A stretch of DNA of 32,791 nt from positions 1 through 32,791 of the forward strand of contig NZ_BMTD01000037.1 of assembly GCF_014649495.1 (NCBI RefSeq), read 5' to 3'. Within the stretch, counting starts at the first letter, position 1. Every line of letters begins with the position of its first letter. The notes under the pieces were generated by a model. The model had not been told where the DNA came from. It worked only from the letters and a program-made list of their open reading frames with translations, and searched no databases. Source of the DNA: Streptomyces filipinensis (GTDB lineage: Bacteria; Actinomycetota; Actinomycetes; Streptomycetales; Streptomycetaceae). The position numbers and the translations under genes were made by a program. This document shows positions 7,475-14,936 of the stretch, piece by piece.

Positions 7475-8361
7475 GCCGGGTGAGTCCGATGAGCCGAGCA
7501 ACCCTGACGAGCCGACCCCTTCCGTCCCTCAGCCGCGCCCGGTACTCGCTCGGGCCGTGGGCGCGCGTCGCCGGGCTGGCCGTGTGCGCCCTGCTCACGC
7601 TCGGTCCGGTCGTCTGGACCGTCTCCACCTCACTGCGCGCCCCCGCGGACTCGTTCAACCTGCCGCCGCAGATCATTCCGGCCCGCCCGGGCACCGCCGC
7701 CTACCACGGGGTGTTCGACCAGATAGACGTGTGGCTGCTGGCGCTCAACTCGACCCTCGTGACCGCTTTGGTCGCGGCAGGCCAGATGATCACCGCGGGA
7801 CTCGCCGGATACGCGTTCGCCCGGCTCGACTTCCGGTTCAGGAAGCCGCTGTTCGGTCTGGTCCTGGCGACCATGATGGTCCCGCTGCAGGTCACGATCG
7901 TGCCCGTGTTCCTGGTGCTCAAGTCGATGGGACTGACCGACACGCTGCTCGGGTTGATCATCCCCGCGTTCCCGACCGCGTTCGGCACCTTCCTGATGCG
8001 CCAGTACTTCCTCGGCATGCCGAAGGACCTCGGCGAGGCCGCGATGCTGGACGGCGCCGGGCCCTGGCGGATCTTCCGGTCCGTGTACGCACCGCTGGCC
8101 ACCCCCGGCCTTGCGATCGTCGGCGTACTCGCCTTCAACTACCACTGGAACGAGTTCTTCCGCCCGTTGATCCTGGAGACCTCCGGCCAGAACTACACGC
8201 TCCCGCTGGGCCTGGTCTCCCTGCAGGGCAATCTCGGCACCGGCTCCGTCTCCGTCGTCCTCGCCGGTGTCGTCCTCTCGATGCTCCCCGCCGTCGCCGT
8301 GTTCGTCGTCGGCCAGCGCCCTCTTCGCGAGGGCATCACCTCCGCAGGAGTCAACCGTTGA
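7471..8361 (+). CDS. Sugar ABC transporter permease, MalG-type
   Basis: The 296-residue protein is the partner permease. It has six predicted membrane segments, from VAGLAVCALLTLGPVVWTVS to VLAGVVLSMLPAVAVFVVGQ, and the EAA loop DLGEAAMLDGAGPWRIFRSV followed by YAPLATPGL. The motif MMVPLQVTIVPVFLVLKSMG and the terminal QRPLREGITSAGVNR are characteristic of MalG/CUT1 permeases. The GTG at 7471 overlaps the preceding stop (GTGA), consistent with translational coupling; a later in-frame ATG at 7489 is possible. Its stop overlaps the TTG start of the GH32 gene. As in many Streptomyces CUT1 systems, energy probably comes from a shared ATPase such as MsiK encoded elsewhere; this is family knowledge, not seen here. 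Confidence 0.95.
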   Translation: MSRVSPMSRATLTSRPLPSLSRARYSLGPWARVAGLAVCALLTLGPVVWTVSTSLRAPADSFNLPPQIIPARPGTAAYHGVFDQIDVWLLALNSTLVTALVAAGQMITAGLAGYAFARLDFRFRKPLFGLVLATMMVPLQVTIVPVFLVLKSMGLTDTLLGLIIPAFPTAFGTFLMRQYFLGMPKDLGEAAMLDGAGPWRIFRSVYAPLATPGLAIVGVLAFNYHWNEFFRPLILETSGQNYTLPLGLVSLQGNLGTGSVSVVLAGVVLSMLPAVAVFVVGQRPLREGITSAGVNR

Positions 8362-9758
8362 GCCCGGCACCTCCCGCCCCGGACCCCTCGGCCCCCCGTT
8401 TCCGGGTCCGTCCGCCAGCCGGCTGGATCAACGACCCCAACGGGCCGTTCCTCTGGCGCGGCCGCCACCACCTCTTCTACCAGCACAACCCCACCGCGCC
8501 GGTGCACACGAACGTCCACTGGGGGCACGTCTCCAGCCCTGACCTGGTCCACTGGGAACACCACCCCGTCGCCCTGACGCCGGCCCCGGGCGGCCCCGAC
8601 GAGGCGGGCTGCTGGTCGGGCTGTGTGGTGGACGACGACGGCGTCCCCACGGCCGTGTACACGGGCGTCGACCACGCCCACGCCGGTCTCGGTACCGTCT
8701 GCCTGGCCCGCGCGGCCGATCCGGAGGACGACCGGCTCGCGGAGTGGCGCCCGCTGCCCGATCCCGTGGTCGCGGCGCCCCCCGCCGGGCTGGACGTCGT
8801 GATGTTCCGCGACCCGTTCGTCTTCCGCCACGCCGGCCGGCGCTGGGCCCTGCTCGGCGCGGGCCACGCCGACGGCACCCCGTCGGTCCTGCTGTACGAC
8901 TGCGAGGAGCTGACCCGATGGCGGTTCGCCGGTGTCCTGCTGGACGGCCACGACCCGGTCGCCGCGGAGGCGTTGGGCGACGAGGCGGTCGGCTGGGAGT
9001 GCCCGCAGCTGTACCGGACGAGCGGCGGCGAGCAGGTGCTGGTGGTGTCCCTGTGGGACGGCGCGCCCTGCTCCACCGGATATCTGACCGGCCGTCTGAA
9101 GCCTGCGGCCCGGGGCGGGTTGTGCTTCACTGCCCGGGCCGGCGGCCGGCTGGACCACGGCCGGGACTTCTACGCGCCCGCGGTCCGCCAGGATGCCGAC
9201 CGGGCCCTGATGTGGGGCTGGTCCTGGGAGGCCCGGGACCCGTCGGCGGTGCTGACGGCGGGCTGGGCGGGCACCCTCACCACCCCGAGAGAGGTCGACG
9301 TCCGCGCGGACGGCACCCTGCGCGTGACCCCGGCCCCGGAACTGGAACTGCTGCGCGCGGCCGAGCGGTTGGCGACCGCGCCGGGCCGGGTACCGCTCCC
9401 GCTGGCGTACGACCTCACGGTGACCGCGCGTGGCGGCACGACCGTCACCCTGCTGCGGGCGGCGGACCGGGCGCTCACCGTGCGGGTGGACCCGGCGGCG
9501 GGCACCGTCGTCCTGGACCGCGCCGGCTGGCCCCGCGCGGGGAGCGCGGGATCGGCACCGACCGCGGTGCGCGTGCCGACCGGCCCGGCCCTCACCATCC
9601 GGATCCTCGTCGACGGCTCGCTCCTCGAACTCTTCGTCGGGGACCGCGCAACGGTGACCGAACGGGTCTACCGCCGCCCGGACGACGTCGCCGAGCTGCT
9701 CGTCGACGGGGACGCCGAGGTCAGCGCGTGGGAACAGGTCCCACCGAGGCGCGGCTGA
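8358..9758 (+). CDS. Cytoplasmic GH32 beta-fructosidase (sucrose/levan oligomer hydrolase)
   Basis: This 466-residue glycoside hydrolase family 32 enzyme has no signal peptide and should release fructose from imported fructo-oligosaccharides or sucrose in the cytoplasm. The canonical motifs are intact: nucleophile Asp26 in WINDPNGP, Asp152 in FRDP, and acid/base Glu214 in WECPQ. LFYQHNPTAPVHTNVHWGH and WSGCVVDDDG are further family signatures, and RILVDGSLLELFVGDRAT marks the C-terminal beta-sandwich. The TTG start at 8358 overlaps the previous stop (TTGA) and has AGGAG seven bases upstream; a longer frame upstream is a shadow of the permease gene. It ends the import operon and overlaps the 3' end of the convergent lacI-type gene by 38 bases. 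Confidence 0.93.
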   Translation: MSPAPPAPDPSAPRFRVRPPAGWINDPNGPFLWRGRHHLFYQHNPTAPVHTNVHWGHVSSPDLVHWEHHPVALTPAPGGPDEAGCWSGCVVDDDGVPTAVYTGVDHAHAGLGTVCLARAADPEDDRLAEWRPLPDPVVAAPPAGLDVVMFRDPFVFRHAGRRWALLGAGHADGTPSVLLYDCEELTRWRFAGVLLDGHDPVAAEALGDEAVGWECPQLYRTSGGEQVLVVSLWDGAPCSTGYLTGRLKPAARGGLCFTARAGGRLDHGRDFYAPAVRQDADRALMWGWSWEARDPSAVLTAGWAGTLTTPREVDVRADGTLRVTPAPELELLRAAERLATAPGRVPLPLAYDLTVTARGGTTVTLLRAADRALTVRVDPAAGTVVLDRAGWPRAGSAGSAPTAVRVPTGPALTIRILVDGSLLELFVGDRATVTERVYRRPDDVAELLVDGDAEVSAWEQVPPRRG

Positions 9759-10824
9759 CCACCGGGCAGGCCAGCCGCCGCACCGTGGCGGGCGGGGTGC
9801 GGCCGGTGTCGATGGATTCGAGCAGCAGCCGGGCCGCCGCCTCGCCCATCGCCCGGTGCGGCAGCGCGATCGTGGTCAGGGCCGGGGTGAGGAAGGCGGC
9901 CATGTGCTCCTGGTCGTCGTAGCCGACCACCGACAGCGCGCCGGGCACGGTGATCCCGAACCGGGTCGCGGCATGCAGGACGCCTGCCGCGACCCGGTCG
10001 TTGTAGCAGAAGATCCCGGTGGGGCGGCGGTGCGGATCGGCGCCGTCGAGGAGCCGGGCGGCGCCCTCGTAGCCGCTGGTGATCTCGCCGCCGGACCGCA
10101 CCACCCACTCCTTGGGCACGGTGACGCCCTCGGCGCGCAGCGCGTCCCGGAAACCTCGCAGCCGCTCGGCGGAGGCGATGTCGTGCTGCCCGCCGACCAG
10201 GGCGATCCGGCGGTGTCCGGCCTCCAGCAGCAGCCGGGCGGCCGTACGTCCGCCGGCCCGCTCGGCCGGGATGACGGCGGGCAGCGAGTCGTCCTCGGGC
10301 AGGCAGTTGGCGAGCACGGAGTGGGTGCGGTGCAGGCCCTCGGGGACCCTGACCCGGCGCAGGGACATGGCGGCGTAGATGATGCCGTCGACGCGCCGGT
10401 CGAGGAGTTCGGCGACGGCCGCGTCCTCCTTGGCCGGGTCACCGCCGGAATCCACGGTGACCACGAGGTGGTCGCTGTCCCAGGCGGTCTCCATCGCGCC
10501 GCGCAGCAGCCGCCCCGCGAACGGCGACGAGGCGATCTCGTCGGTGACCAGCCCGATCACGGCCGTACGGCGGCGGCGCAGGCCGCGGGCGAGGGGGTCG
10601 GGCCGGTAGCCGAGCTGGGCGGCGGCCTCCCGGATGCGCTCCTGGGTGGCGGGCGAGAGGTTGCCCTCGGCCCGGCCGTTGAAGACGAAGGAGACGGCGG
10701 TGTGCGAGACGCCGGCGAGCCGGGCGACGTCCCGTGAGGTGGGCCGTGAGCCGACCGTGCCGTTGCTGTCCGCGCCGCCGCCCATCTCGTCCGCTGCCCT
10801 CTCCCCACCCGTCCGGTTGATCAC
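9721..10824 (-). CDS. LacI-family transcriptional repressor of the fructan locus
   Basis: The protein has an N-terminal LacI helix-turn-helix at residues 29-52 (TSRDVARLAGVSHTAVSFVF), the hinge helix region PATQERIREAAAQLGYRPDPL, and a periplasmic-binding-protein-like sugar sensor domain to the end (VIGLVTDEIASSPFAGRLL, DGIIYAAMS, IALVGGQHDIASAERLRGF, SVVGYDDQEHMAAFLTPALT). Two starts are possible: GTG 10824 (367 residues, used here) or ATG 10785, which would leave 15 residues before the HTH; neither has a strong ribosome site. It is convergent with the importer operon. Regulation of both divergent promoters through palindromes near 5014-5027 and 5095-5108 is inferred from gene order; no such site is seen in its own upstream region. 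Confidence 0.93.
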   Translation of the reverse strand: MINRTGGERAADEMGGGADSNGTVGSRPTSRDVARLAGVSHTAVSFVFNGRAEGNLSPATQERIREAAAQLGYRPDPLARGLRRRRTAVIGLVTDEIASSPFAGRLLRGAMETAWDSDHLVVTVDSGGDPAKEDAAVAELLDRRVDGIIYAAMSLRRVRVPEGLHRTHSVLANCLPEDDSLPAVIPAERAGGRTAARLLLEAGHRRIALVGGQHDIASAERLRGFRDALRAEGVTVPKEWVVRSGGEITSGYEGAARLLDGADPHRRPTGIFCYNDRVAAGVLHAATRFGITVPGALSVVGYDDQEHMAAFLTPALTTIALPHRAMGEAAARLLLESIDTGRTPPATVRRLACPVVSRASVGPVPTR

Positions 10825-10879
10825 CGCTCACCCTATCCGCGAGGCTGGAAGGACGACACAGTCGAGGGAAGGTCCCATC

Positions 10880-11710
10880 GTGAACGGCATTCCGGCGTAC
10901 ACGCTCAACGACGGCACGACGATCCCCGCCATCGGCCTCGGTACCTGGCCGCTGGACGACACGGCGGCCGAGCAGGCCGTACGCTCCGCGCTCGGTCTGG
11001 GCTACCGGCTGGTGGACACCGCGGCGAACTACCGCAACGAGACGGGTGTCGGGCGCGGCATAGCGGGCAGCGGTGTGCCCCGTGAGGAGGTGGTCGTCAC
11101 CACCAAGCTGCCCGGCCGGCACCACGGTTACGAGGAGACCCTCGCGTCTTTCGAGGAGTCCCGCCGGCGGCTCGGGCTGGAGTACGTGGACCTCTTTCTG
11201 ATCCACTGGCCGAATCCCCGGGTCGGCCGGTACGTCGACTCCTGGAAGGCGATGATCAGGCTGCGCGAGGACGGGCTGGTCCGCTCGATCGGCGTTTCCA
11301 ACTTCACCCCGGAGCACATCACGCGGCTGGAGAAGGAGACCGGGGTACTGCCCTCGGTGAACCAGATCGAGCTGCATCCGCTGTTCCCGCAGGAGGAGCT
11401 GCGCGGTTTCCACGCGGACCAGGGCATCGTCACCGAGAGCTGGAGCCCGCTGGGCCGGGGCAGCGATCTGCTGGACGACCCCGCGGTGGCACGGATCGCC
11501 GAGGCGCACGGGGTGACACCGGCGCAGGTGCTGCTGCGCTGGCACGTCCAGCTGGGCGCGCTGCCCGTCCCGAAGTCGGCCGACCCCGGCCGGCAGCGCG
11601 CCAACCTGGACGTCTTCGGCTTCGAGCTGGACTCCGACCAGCTGGCGGCGATCGCGCACCGCGCGCCGCGCCGGCTGGGCGGGGACCCGGAGCGGCACGA
11701 GGAGTTCTGA
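10880..11710 (+). CDS. Aldo/keto reductase (2,5-diketogluconate reductase-like)
   Basis: This 276-residue NADPH-dependent aldo/keto reductase has the full catalytic tetrad: Asp46, Tyr51 (LVDTAANYRNE), Lys76 (VTTKLPG) and His109 (LFLIHWP). GLGTWPLDD and VRSIGVSNFTPEHI are standard AKR signatures, and LPVPKSADPGRQRANLDVF is the cofactor-binding loop. The GTG start follows GAGGGAAGG at 10864-10872. It is divergent from the LacI gene with 55 bases between them, so a LacI link is possible but not shown. It reduces carbonyls of sugars or aldehydes; the physiological substrate is unknown. Confidence 0.92.
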   Translation: MNGIPAYTLNDGTTIPAIGLGTWPLDDTAAEQAVRSALGLGYRLVDTAANYRNETGVGRGIAGSGVPREEVVVTTKLPGRHHGYEETLASFEESRRRLGLEYVDLFLIHWPNPRVGRYVDSWKAMIRLREDGLVRSIGVSNFTPEHITRLEKETGVLPSVNQIELHPLFPQEELRGFHADQGIVTESWSPLGRGSDLLDDPAVARIAEAHGVTPAQVLLRWHVQLGALPVPKSADPGRQRANLDVFGFELDSDQLAAIAHRAPRRLGGDPERHEEF

Positions 11711-11734
11711 GGCGACCGGGGCCCTGCCCGGGGC

Positions 11735-12619
11735 CTACCGTTCCTCGATCCGTCCCCGCCGTTCCCGCGCGCTCCCGTGCCGGTCGCCTTCGCTCGGCGG
11801 CGCGGCGAGACTGCCGAGGATGTCCAGCAGTTCGGCGCTGCGGCTGCCGGGCTCGGCGTGGAAGACGACCAGGGTGAGCCGGTCGGTGCCGTCCACGGAC
11901 AGCTTGTCCGACCGCAGGTCCAGGTCGCCGACCTGCGGATGACTCAGCCGGCTCACCCGGCCGCGCCGGGGCCGTACCTCGTGCCGGGCCCACAGGGCAC
12001 GGAAGCGTTCGCTGCGCAGGGACAACTCGCCGACCAGGTCGCGCAGCCGAGGGTCGTCCGCGTCGGCCCCGGCCCCGGAGCGCAGCGCGGCCACGCCCTC
12101 CTCGGTGAGGTCCTCCCAGTCCCGGCGCAGCTCGCGCTCGGCCGGGTCCAGGAAGACGGCACGCAGGAGCGTGACGCCGGGCCGGTAGTTCGGGGTGAGC
12201 GCCGTGGCGAGGGCGTTCGCGGCCAGGCAGTCGGTGTAGCGGTTCTGGATGTAGGCGGGGGTGCGCGGCCAGCCGTCGATGAGCTGCAGCAGGCTCGCCG
12301 GGACCTGCTCGGGGCGGTGCCCGGACCGTGCGCGGGAGCCGCGCCGCTCCTGGGCGAGGCCCACCAGGTGGGCGGTGGCGTCGGCGTCGAGCCGCAGCAC
12401 GCCGGCGATGGCCTCCAGGACCTGCAGGGACGGGTTGCGGTCGCGGCCCTGCTCCAGCCGGAGGTAGTAGTCGGAGCTGATGCCGGCCAGCATCGCGACC
12501 TCCTCGCGGCGCAGTCCCGGCACCCGGCGCAGTCCGCCGCCGGGCAGTCCCACGTCCTTCGGCCGTACCAGGGCCCGGCGGGCGCGCAGGAACTCACCGA
12601 GCGCGTTCGATCCGTCCAT
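11735..12619 (-). CDS. XRE-family regulator with MmyB-like ligand domain
   Basis: The 294-residue regulator has an N-terminal XRE helix-turn-helix (residues about 8-75; LRREEVAMLAGISSDYYLRL then EQGRDRNPS) and a PAS-like MmyB ligand-binding domain (residues about 105-275; PAYIQNRYTDCLAANALA, LTPNYRPGVTLLRAVFLDP, HPQVGDLDLRSDKLSV). Such proteins are common in actinomycetes beside oxidoreductase genes that they control. Here it is divergent from the aldo/keto reductase at 12781, with 161 bases between. The ATG at 12619 is the only plausible start. Its 3' end converges on the previous reductase. The ligand is unknown; fatty acids have been proposed for relatives. Confidence 0.93.
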   Translation of the reverse strand: MDGSNALGEFLRARRALVRPKDVGLPGGGLRRVPGLRREEVAMLAGISSDYYLRLEQGRDRNPSLQVLEAIAGVLRLDADATAHLVGLAQERRGSRARSGHRPEQVPASLLQLIDGWPRTPAYIQNRYTDCLAANALATALTPNYRPGVTLLRAVFLDPAERELRRDWEDLTEEGVAALRSGAGADADDPRLRDLVGELSLRSERFRALWARHEVRPRRGRVSRLSHPQVGDLDLRSDKLSVDGTDRLTLVVFHAEPGSRSAELLDILGSLAAPPSEGDRHGSARERRGRIEER

Positions 12620-12652
12620 GGCCCCACCGTACGACCGCCCGGGCGGCGGTGA

Positions 12653-12671
12653 CTGGCCCTGTCACTCCCAG
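12653..12671. promoter_or_regulatory. Candidate operator between XRE regulator and reductase
   Basis: CTGG-CCCTGTCACTC-CCAG forms a short inverted repeat (arms CTGG/CCAG) in the 161-base divergent region. Its position fits control of both genes by the MmyB-type regulator. The arms are only four bases long, so this is tentative. Confidence 0.25.
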
Positions 12672-12780
12672 GATCGCCGGGGTACTGCAACGGCGGGGGG
12701 CACGGGCGCAGGGTGGGGACCGAGGCCGCCGGACCCGACAGCGGTGGCCCGGACATCCCGAGCATTCTGAGAGGTACGAC

Positions 12781-13644
12781 ATGACTGCACAGCTCGGCGG
12801 CACCGTCACCCCGGCCGGCGGCCTGACCCTGACCCGGGTCGGCTACGGCGCCATGCAGCTGGCCGGGCCGCACGTCTTCGGCCCGCCGAAGGACCGGGAC
12901 CGCGCGGTGGCGGTGCTCCGCGCGGTCGTGGAAGCGGGTGTCACGCACATCGACACCGCCGACTTCTACGGTCCCGTGGTCGTCAACGAGATCATCCGGC
13001 AGGCCCTGCACCCCTACCCCGGGGATCTGCACATCGTCACCAAGGTCGGCGCCCGCCGGGGAGCCGACGGCAGCTGGATCCTGTCGCGACACCCCGAGGA
13101 CCTGAAGGCACAGGTGTACGACAATCTGCGGAACCTCGGTGTGGAGGTCCTGGACGTCGTCAATCTGCGCGTGGGCGACGTGGACTCGCCGAACGACGAC
13201 TCGCTGGCCGAGCAGTTCGGGGCGCTGGCCGAGCTGCGGGAACGGGGACTGATCCGGCACCTCGGGCTGAGCACGGTGACCGCGGCGCAGCTGGACGAGG
13301 CCCTCGCGATCGCGCCCGTGGTGACCGTGCAGAACCTGTACAACCTCGCCAACCGGCAGGACGACGCCCTGGTGGAGCGCACGGCGGCCGCGAACATCGC
13401 CTTCGTTCCGTACTTCCCGCTCGGCGGCTTCAACCCGCTGCAGTCCGAGACGCTGGCGAAGGTCGCCGCCCGGCTGGAGGCCTCGCCGCAGCAGGTCGCG
13501 CTGGCCTGGCTGCTGGGCCGGTCGCCGAACATCGTGCTCATCCCCGGCACGTCCTCGCCGGAGCACCTGCGCGAGAACATCGCCGCGGCGCGCCTGGTGC
13601 TCCCGGGCGACGCGGTCGCCGAGCTGAACGGCATCGCGGGCTGA
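12781..13644 (+). CDS. Aldo/keto reductase, pyridoxal-reductase (YdbC/PdxI)-like
   Basis: This 287-residue AKR starts at an ATG with GAGAGG seven bases upstream. Tetrad residues Asp58, Tyr63 (IDTADFYGP) and Lys88 (IVTKVGA) are present, but the fourth position reads DVVNLRVG with Asn128 where most AKRs have His. That VNLR form occurs, as I recall, in the E. coli YdbC group, one member of which (PdxI) reduces pyridoxal. RERGLIRHLGLSTVTAAQLD and IPGTSSPEHLRENIAAARL are conserved AKR segments, and length matches that group. It is divergently paired with the MmyB-type regulator, which is the likely controller. A general quinone or aldehyde reductase role is the alternative. Confidence 0.9.
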   Translation: MTAQLGGTVTPAGGLTLTRVGYGAMQLAGPHVFGPPKDRDRAVAVLRAVVEAGVTHIDTADFYGPVVVNEIIRQALHPYPGDLHIVTKVGARRGADGSWILSRHPEDLKAQVYDNLRNLGVEVLDVVNLRVGDVDSPNDDSLAEQFGALAELRERGLIRHLGLSTVTAAQLDEALAIAPVVTVQNLYNLANRQDDALVERTAAANIAFVPYFPLGGFNPLQSETLAKVAARLEASPQQVALAWLLGRSPNIVLIPGTSSPEHLRENIAAARLVLPGDAVAELNGIAG

Positions 13645-13701
13645 ACGGACCGGCCCGGGGTACCCGGGGCCCGTGAGGCGCACGCACGGAAGGAGCCGCA
13701 C

Positions 13702-14307
13702 GTGGCAGCGGAGGACCGGCTGCGGACGTACCGCGGCAAGCGCGACTTCGAGCGGACCCGGGAACCCTCGGGCCATCAGTCCCGGCCCGGGAGCGAGGAG
13801 CCCCGGTTCGTGGTGCAGATCCACGACGCGCGGCGGATGCACTTCGACTTCCGCCTCCAGGTCGACGACGTCCTGAAGTCCTGGTCCGTCCCCAAGGGCC
13901 CGTCCAGCGACCCCGCCGACAAGCGGCTGGCCGTGCCGACCGAGGACCATCCGCTGGACTACGAGGACTTCGAGGGCGTGATCCCGAAGGGCGAGTACGG
14001 CGGCGGCACGGTCATCGTCTGGGACCGCGGCACCTACGAGCCGCTCAGCCACGACCGCCGGGGGCGCCCGGTGGGGTTCGCGGAGTCCCTGGAACGCGGG
14101 CACGCCACCTTCCGGCTGCACGGGACCAAGCTGCACGGCGAGTACGCGCTGACCCGGTTCCGCAGCGGCGCGGACGAGGAGGAGGCCTGGCTGCTGGTGC
14201 GCAAGGGGCCGGCCCGGTCCGACGCGCACGGCACCCCGGATCCCCGCAGGGCCCGCTCGGTGCGCACCGGACGTACCCTCGCCCAGGTCGCGGCCGCCGG
14301 GGGGTGA
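13702..14307 (+). CDS. ligD: LigD-type DNA 3'-phosphoesterase domain protein
   Basis: The 201-residue protein is a stand-alone 3'-phosphoesterase (PE) domain of the LigD family, which trims 3'-phosphates and ribonucleotides from broken DNA ends before ligation in bacterial non-homologous end joining. The catalytic cluster is intact: His41-Asp42, His47, Asp49 and Arg51 in QIHDARRMHFDFRLQ, and His83 in EDHPLDYEDFEGVIP, followed by KGEYGGGTVIVWDRGTYEP. The GTG start has AAGGAG eight bases upstream. After the TGA at 14305 the same frame continues into a damaged ligase domain. This PE-then-ligase order matches the Pseudomonas-type LigD, so the pair may descend from one fused gene. No Ku or polymerase-domain gene lies in the window. 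Confidence 0.92.
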   Translation: MAAEDRLRTYRGKRDFERTREPSGHQSRPGSEEPRFVVQIHDARRMHFDFRLQVDDVLKSWSVPKGPSSDPADKRLAVPTEDHPLDYEDFEGVIPKGEYGGGTVIVWDRGTYEPLSHDRRGRPVGFAESLERGHATFRLHGTKLHGEYALTRFRSGADEEEAWLLVRKGPARSDAHGTPDPRRARSVRTGRTLAQVAAAGG

Positions 14308-14313
14308 GCCGCG

Positions 14314-14850
14314 GTGCCGGGGCTGCTGTCGCGCACAGGGCAGCGGCTGGACGAGACCTGTCCGGAGATCGTGGCGGCGCTCGCGGCGCAGGAGTGCGCC
14401 GACTTCACGGTGGACGGCGAGGTGGTCGCGTTCACCGGCGGGCGTACCGGCTTCGCCCGGCCGCAGCGGCGGATGGGCCTGACCCTGCGCCGGGACATCG
14501 GGGCGTCCGGGGTCGCGGTGACGTACCACGTGGTCGACCTGCTGCGCCTGGAGGGCGCCGACACCCGCCGGCTCCCGTTGCGGCTCCGCAAGCCGCTGCT
14601 GCGCCGGGCGCTGTCCTGCCGCACCCCGCTGCGGCAGACCCCGCATCGCCACGCGGGCGGCGCCGCGCTGCCGGACCGGGCCTGCACCCGGGGCTGGGAG
14701 GGGCTGATCGCCAGGCGGGCCGGCGGGCCGTACCGGACGAGCCGGTCCACGGACTGGCTGAAGCTCAAGTGCGCACAGGGGCAGGAGTTCGTGATCGGCG
14801 GCTTCACCGAACCGGCGGGCCTGGGTGCGCTCCTGCGCCGTACCCGCTCG
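14314..14850 (+). pseudogene. Degenerate ATP-dependent DNA ligase domain (LigD-like)
   Basis: Translation from GTG 14314 gives clear ligase sequence: DGE at residues 34-36 (ADFTVDGEVVAF), YHVVDLLRLEG, EGLIARR (129-135), TDWLKLKCAQGQEFVIGGFT and EPAGLGALL up to residue 174. The adenylation motif KxDG that must precede DGE is absent; the frame starts too late and the TGA of the PE gene lies three codons upstream in the same frame. After GALL the protein loses all resemblance, at a run of three 9-base repeats, and the OB-fold domain is missing. The open frame runs on to 15054 across the 3' end of the next gene. Without the lysine nucleophile it cannot be an active ligase. A programmed role for the in-frame TGA cannot be excluded but is unlikely. 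Confidence 0.75.
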
Positions 14851-14851
14851 C

Positions 14852-14878
14852 GCTCGGCGTGCTCGGCGTGCTCGGCGT
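14852..14878 (+). repeat. Three tandem copies of GCTCGGCGT
   Basis: Three perfect 9-base direct repeats sit exactly where the ligase frame loses homology. Being multiples of three they keep the frame; they suggest slippage or a deletion junction. Confidence 0.8.
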
Positions 14879-14936
14879 CCTGCCGCACGGCTCCGTTCCC
14901 GGAGTACGCGCCGGATCCCGGCGCTCGTTCCCGTGG

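Noticed and set aside
3404..10824. A polysaccharide-utilisation system of a new type
   Set aside because: All components are known families arranged as a normal actinomycete ABC-sugar locus; only the operators and enzyme variant are notable.
13645..13701. GC-rich GGGTACCC palindrome after the reductase gene as terminator
   Set aside because: The symmetric part is only eight bases with no loop, too weak for a terminator call.
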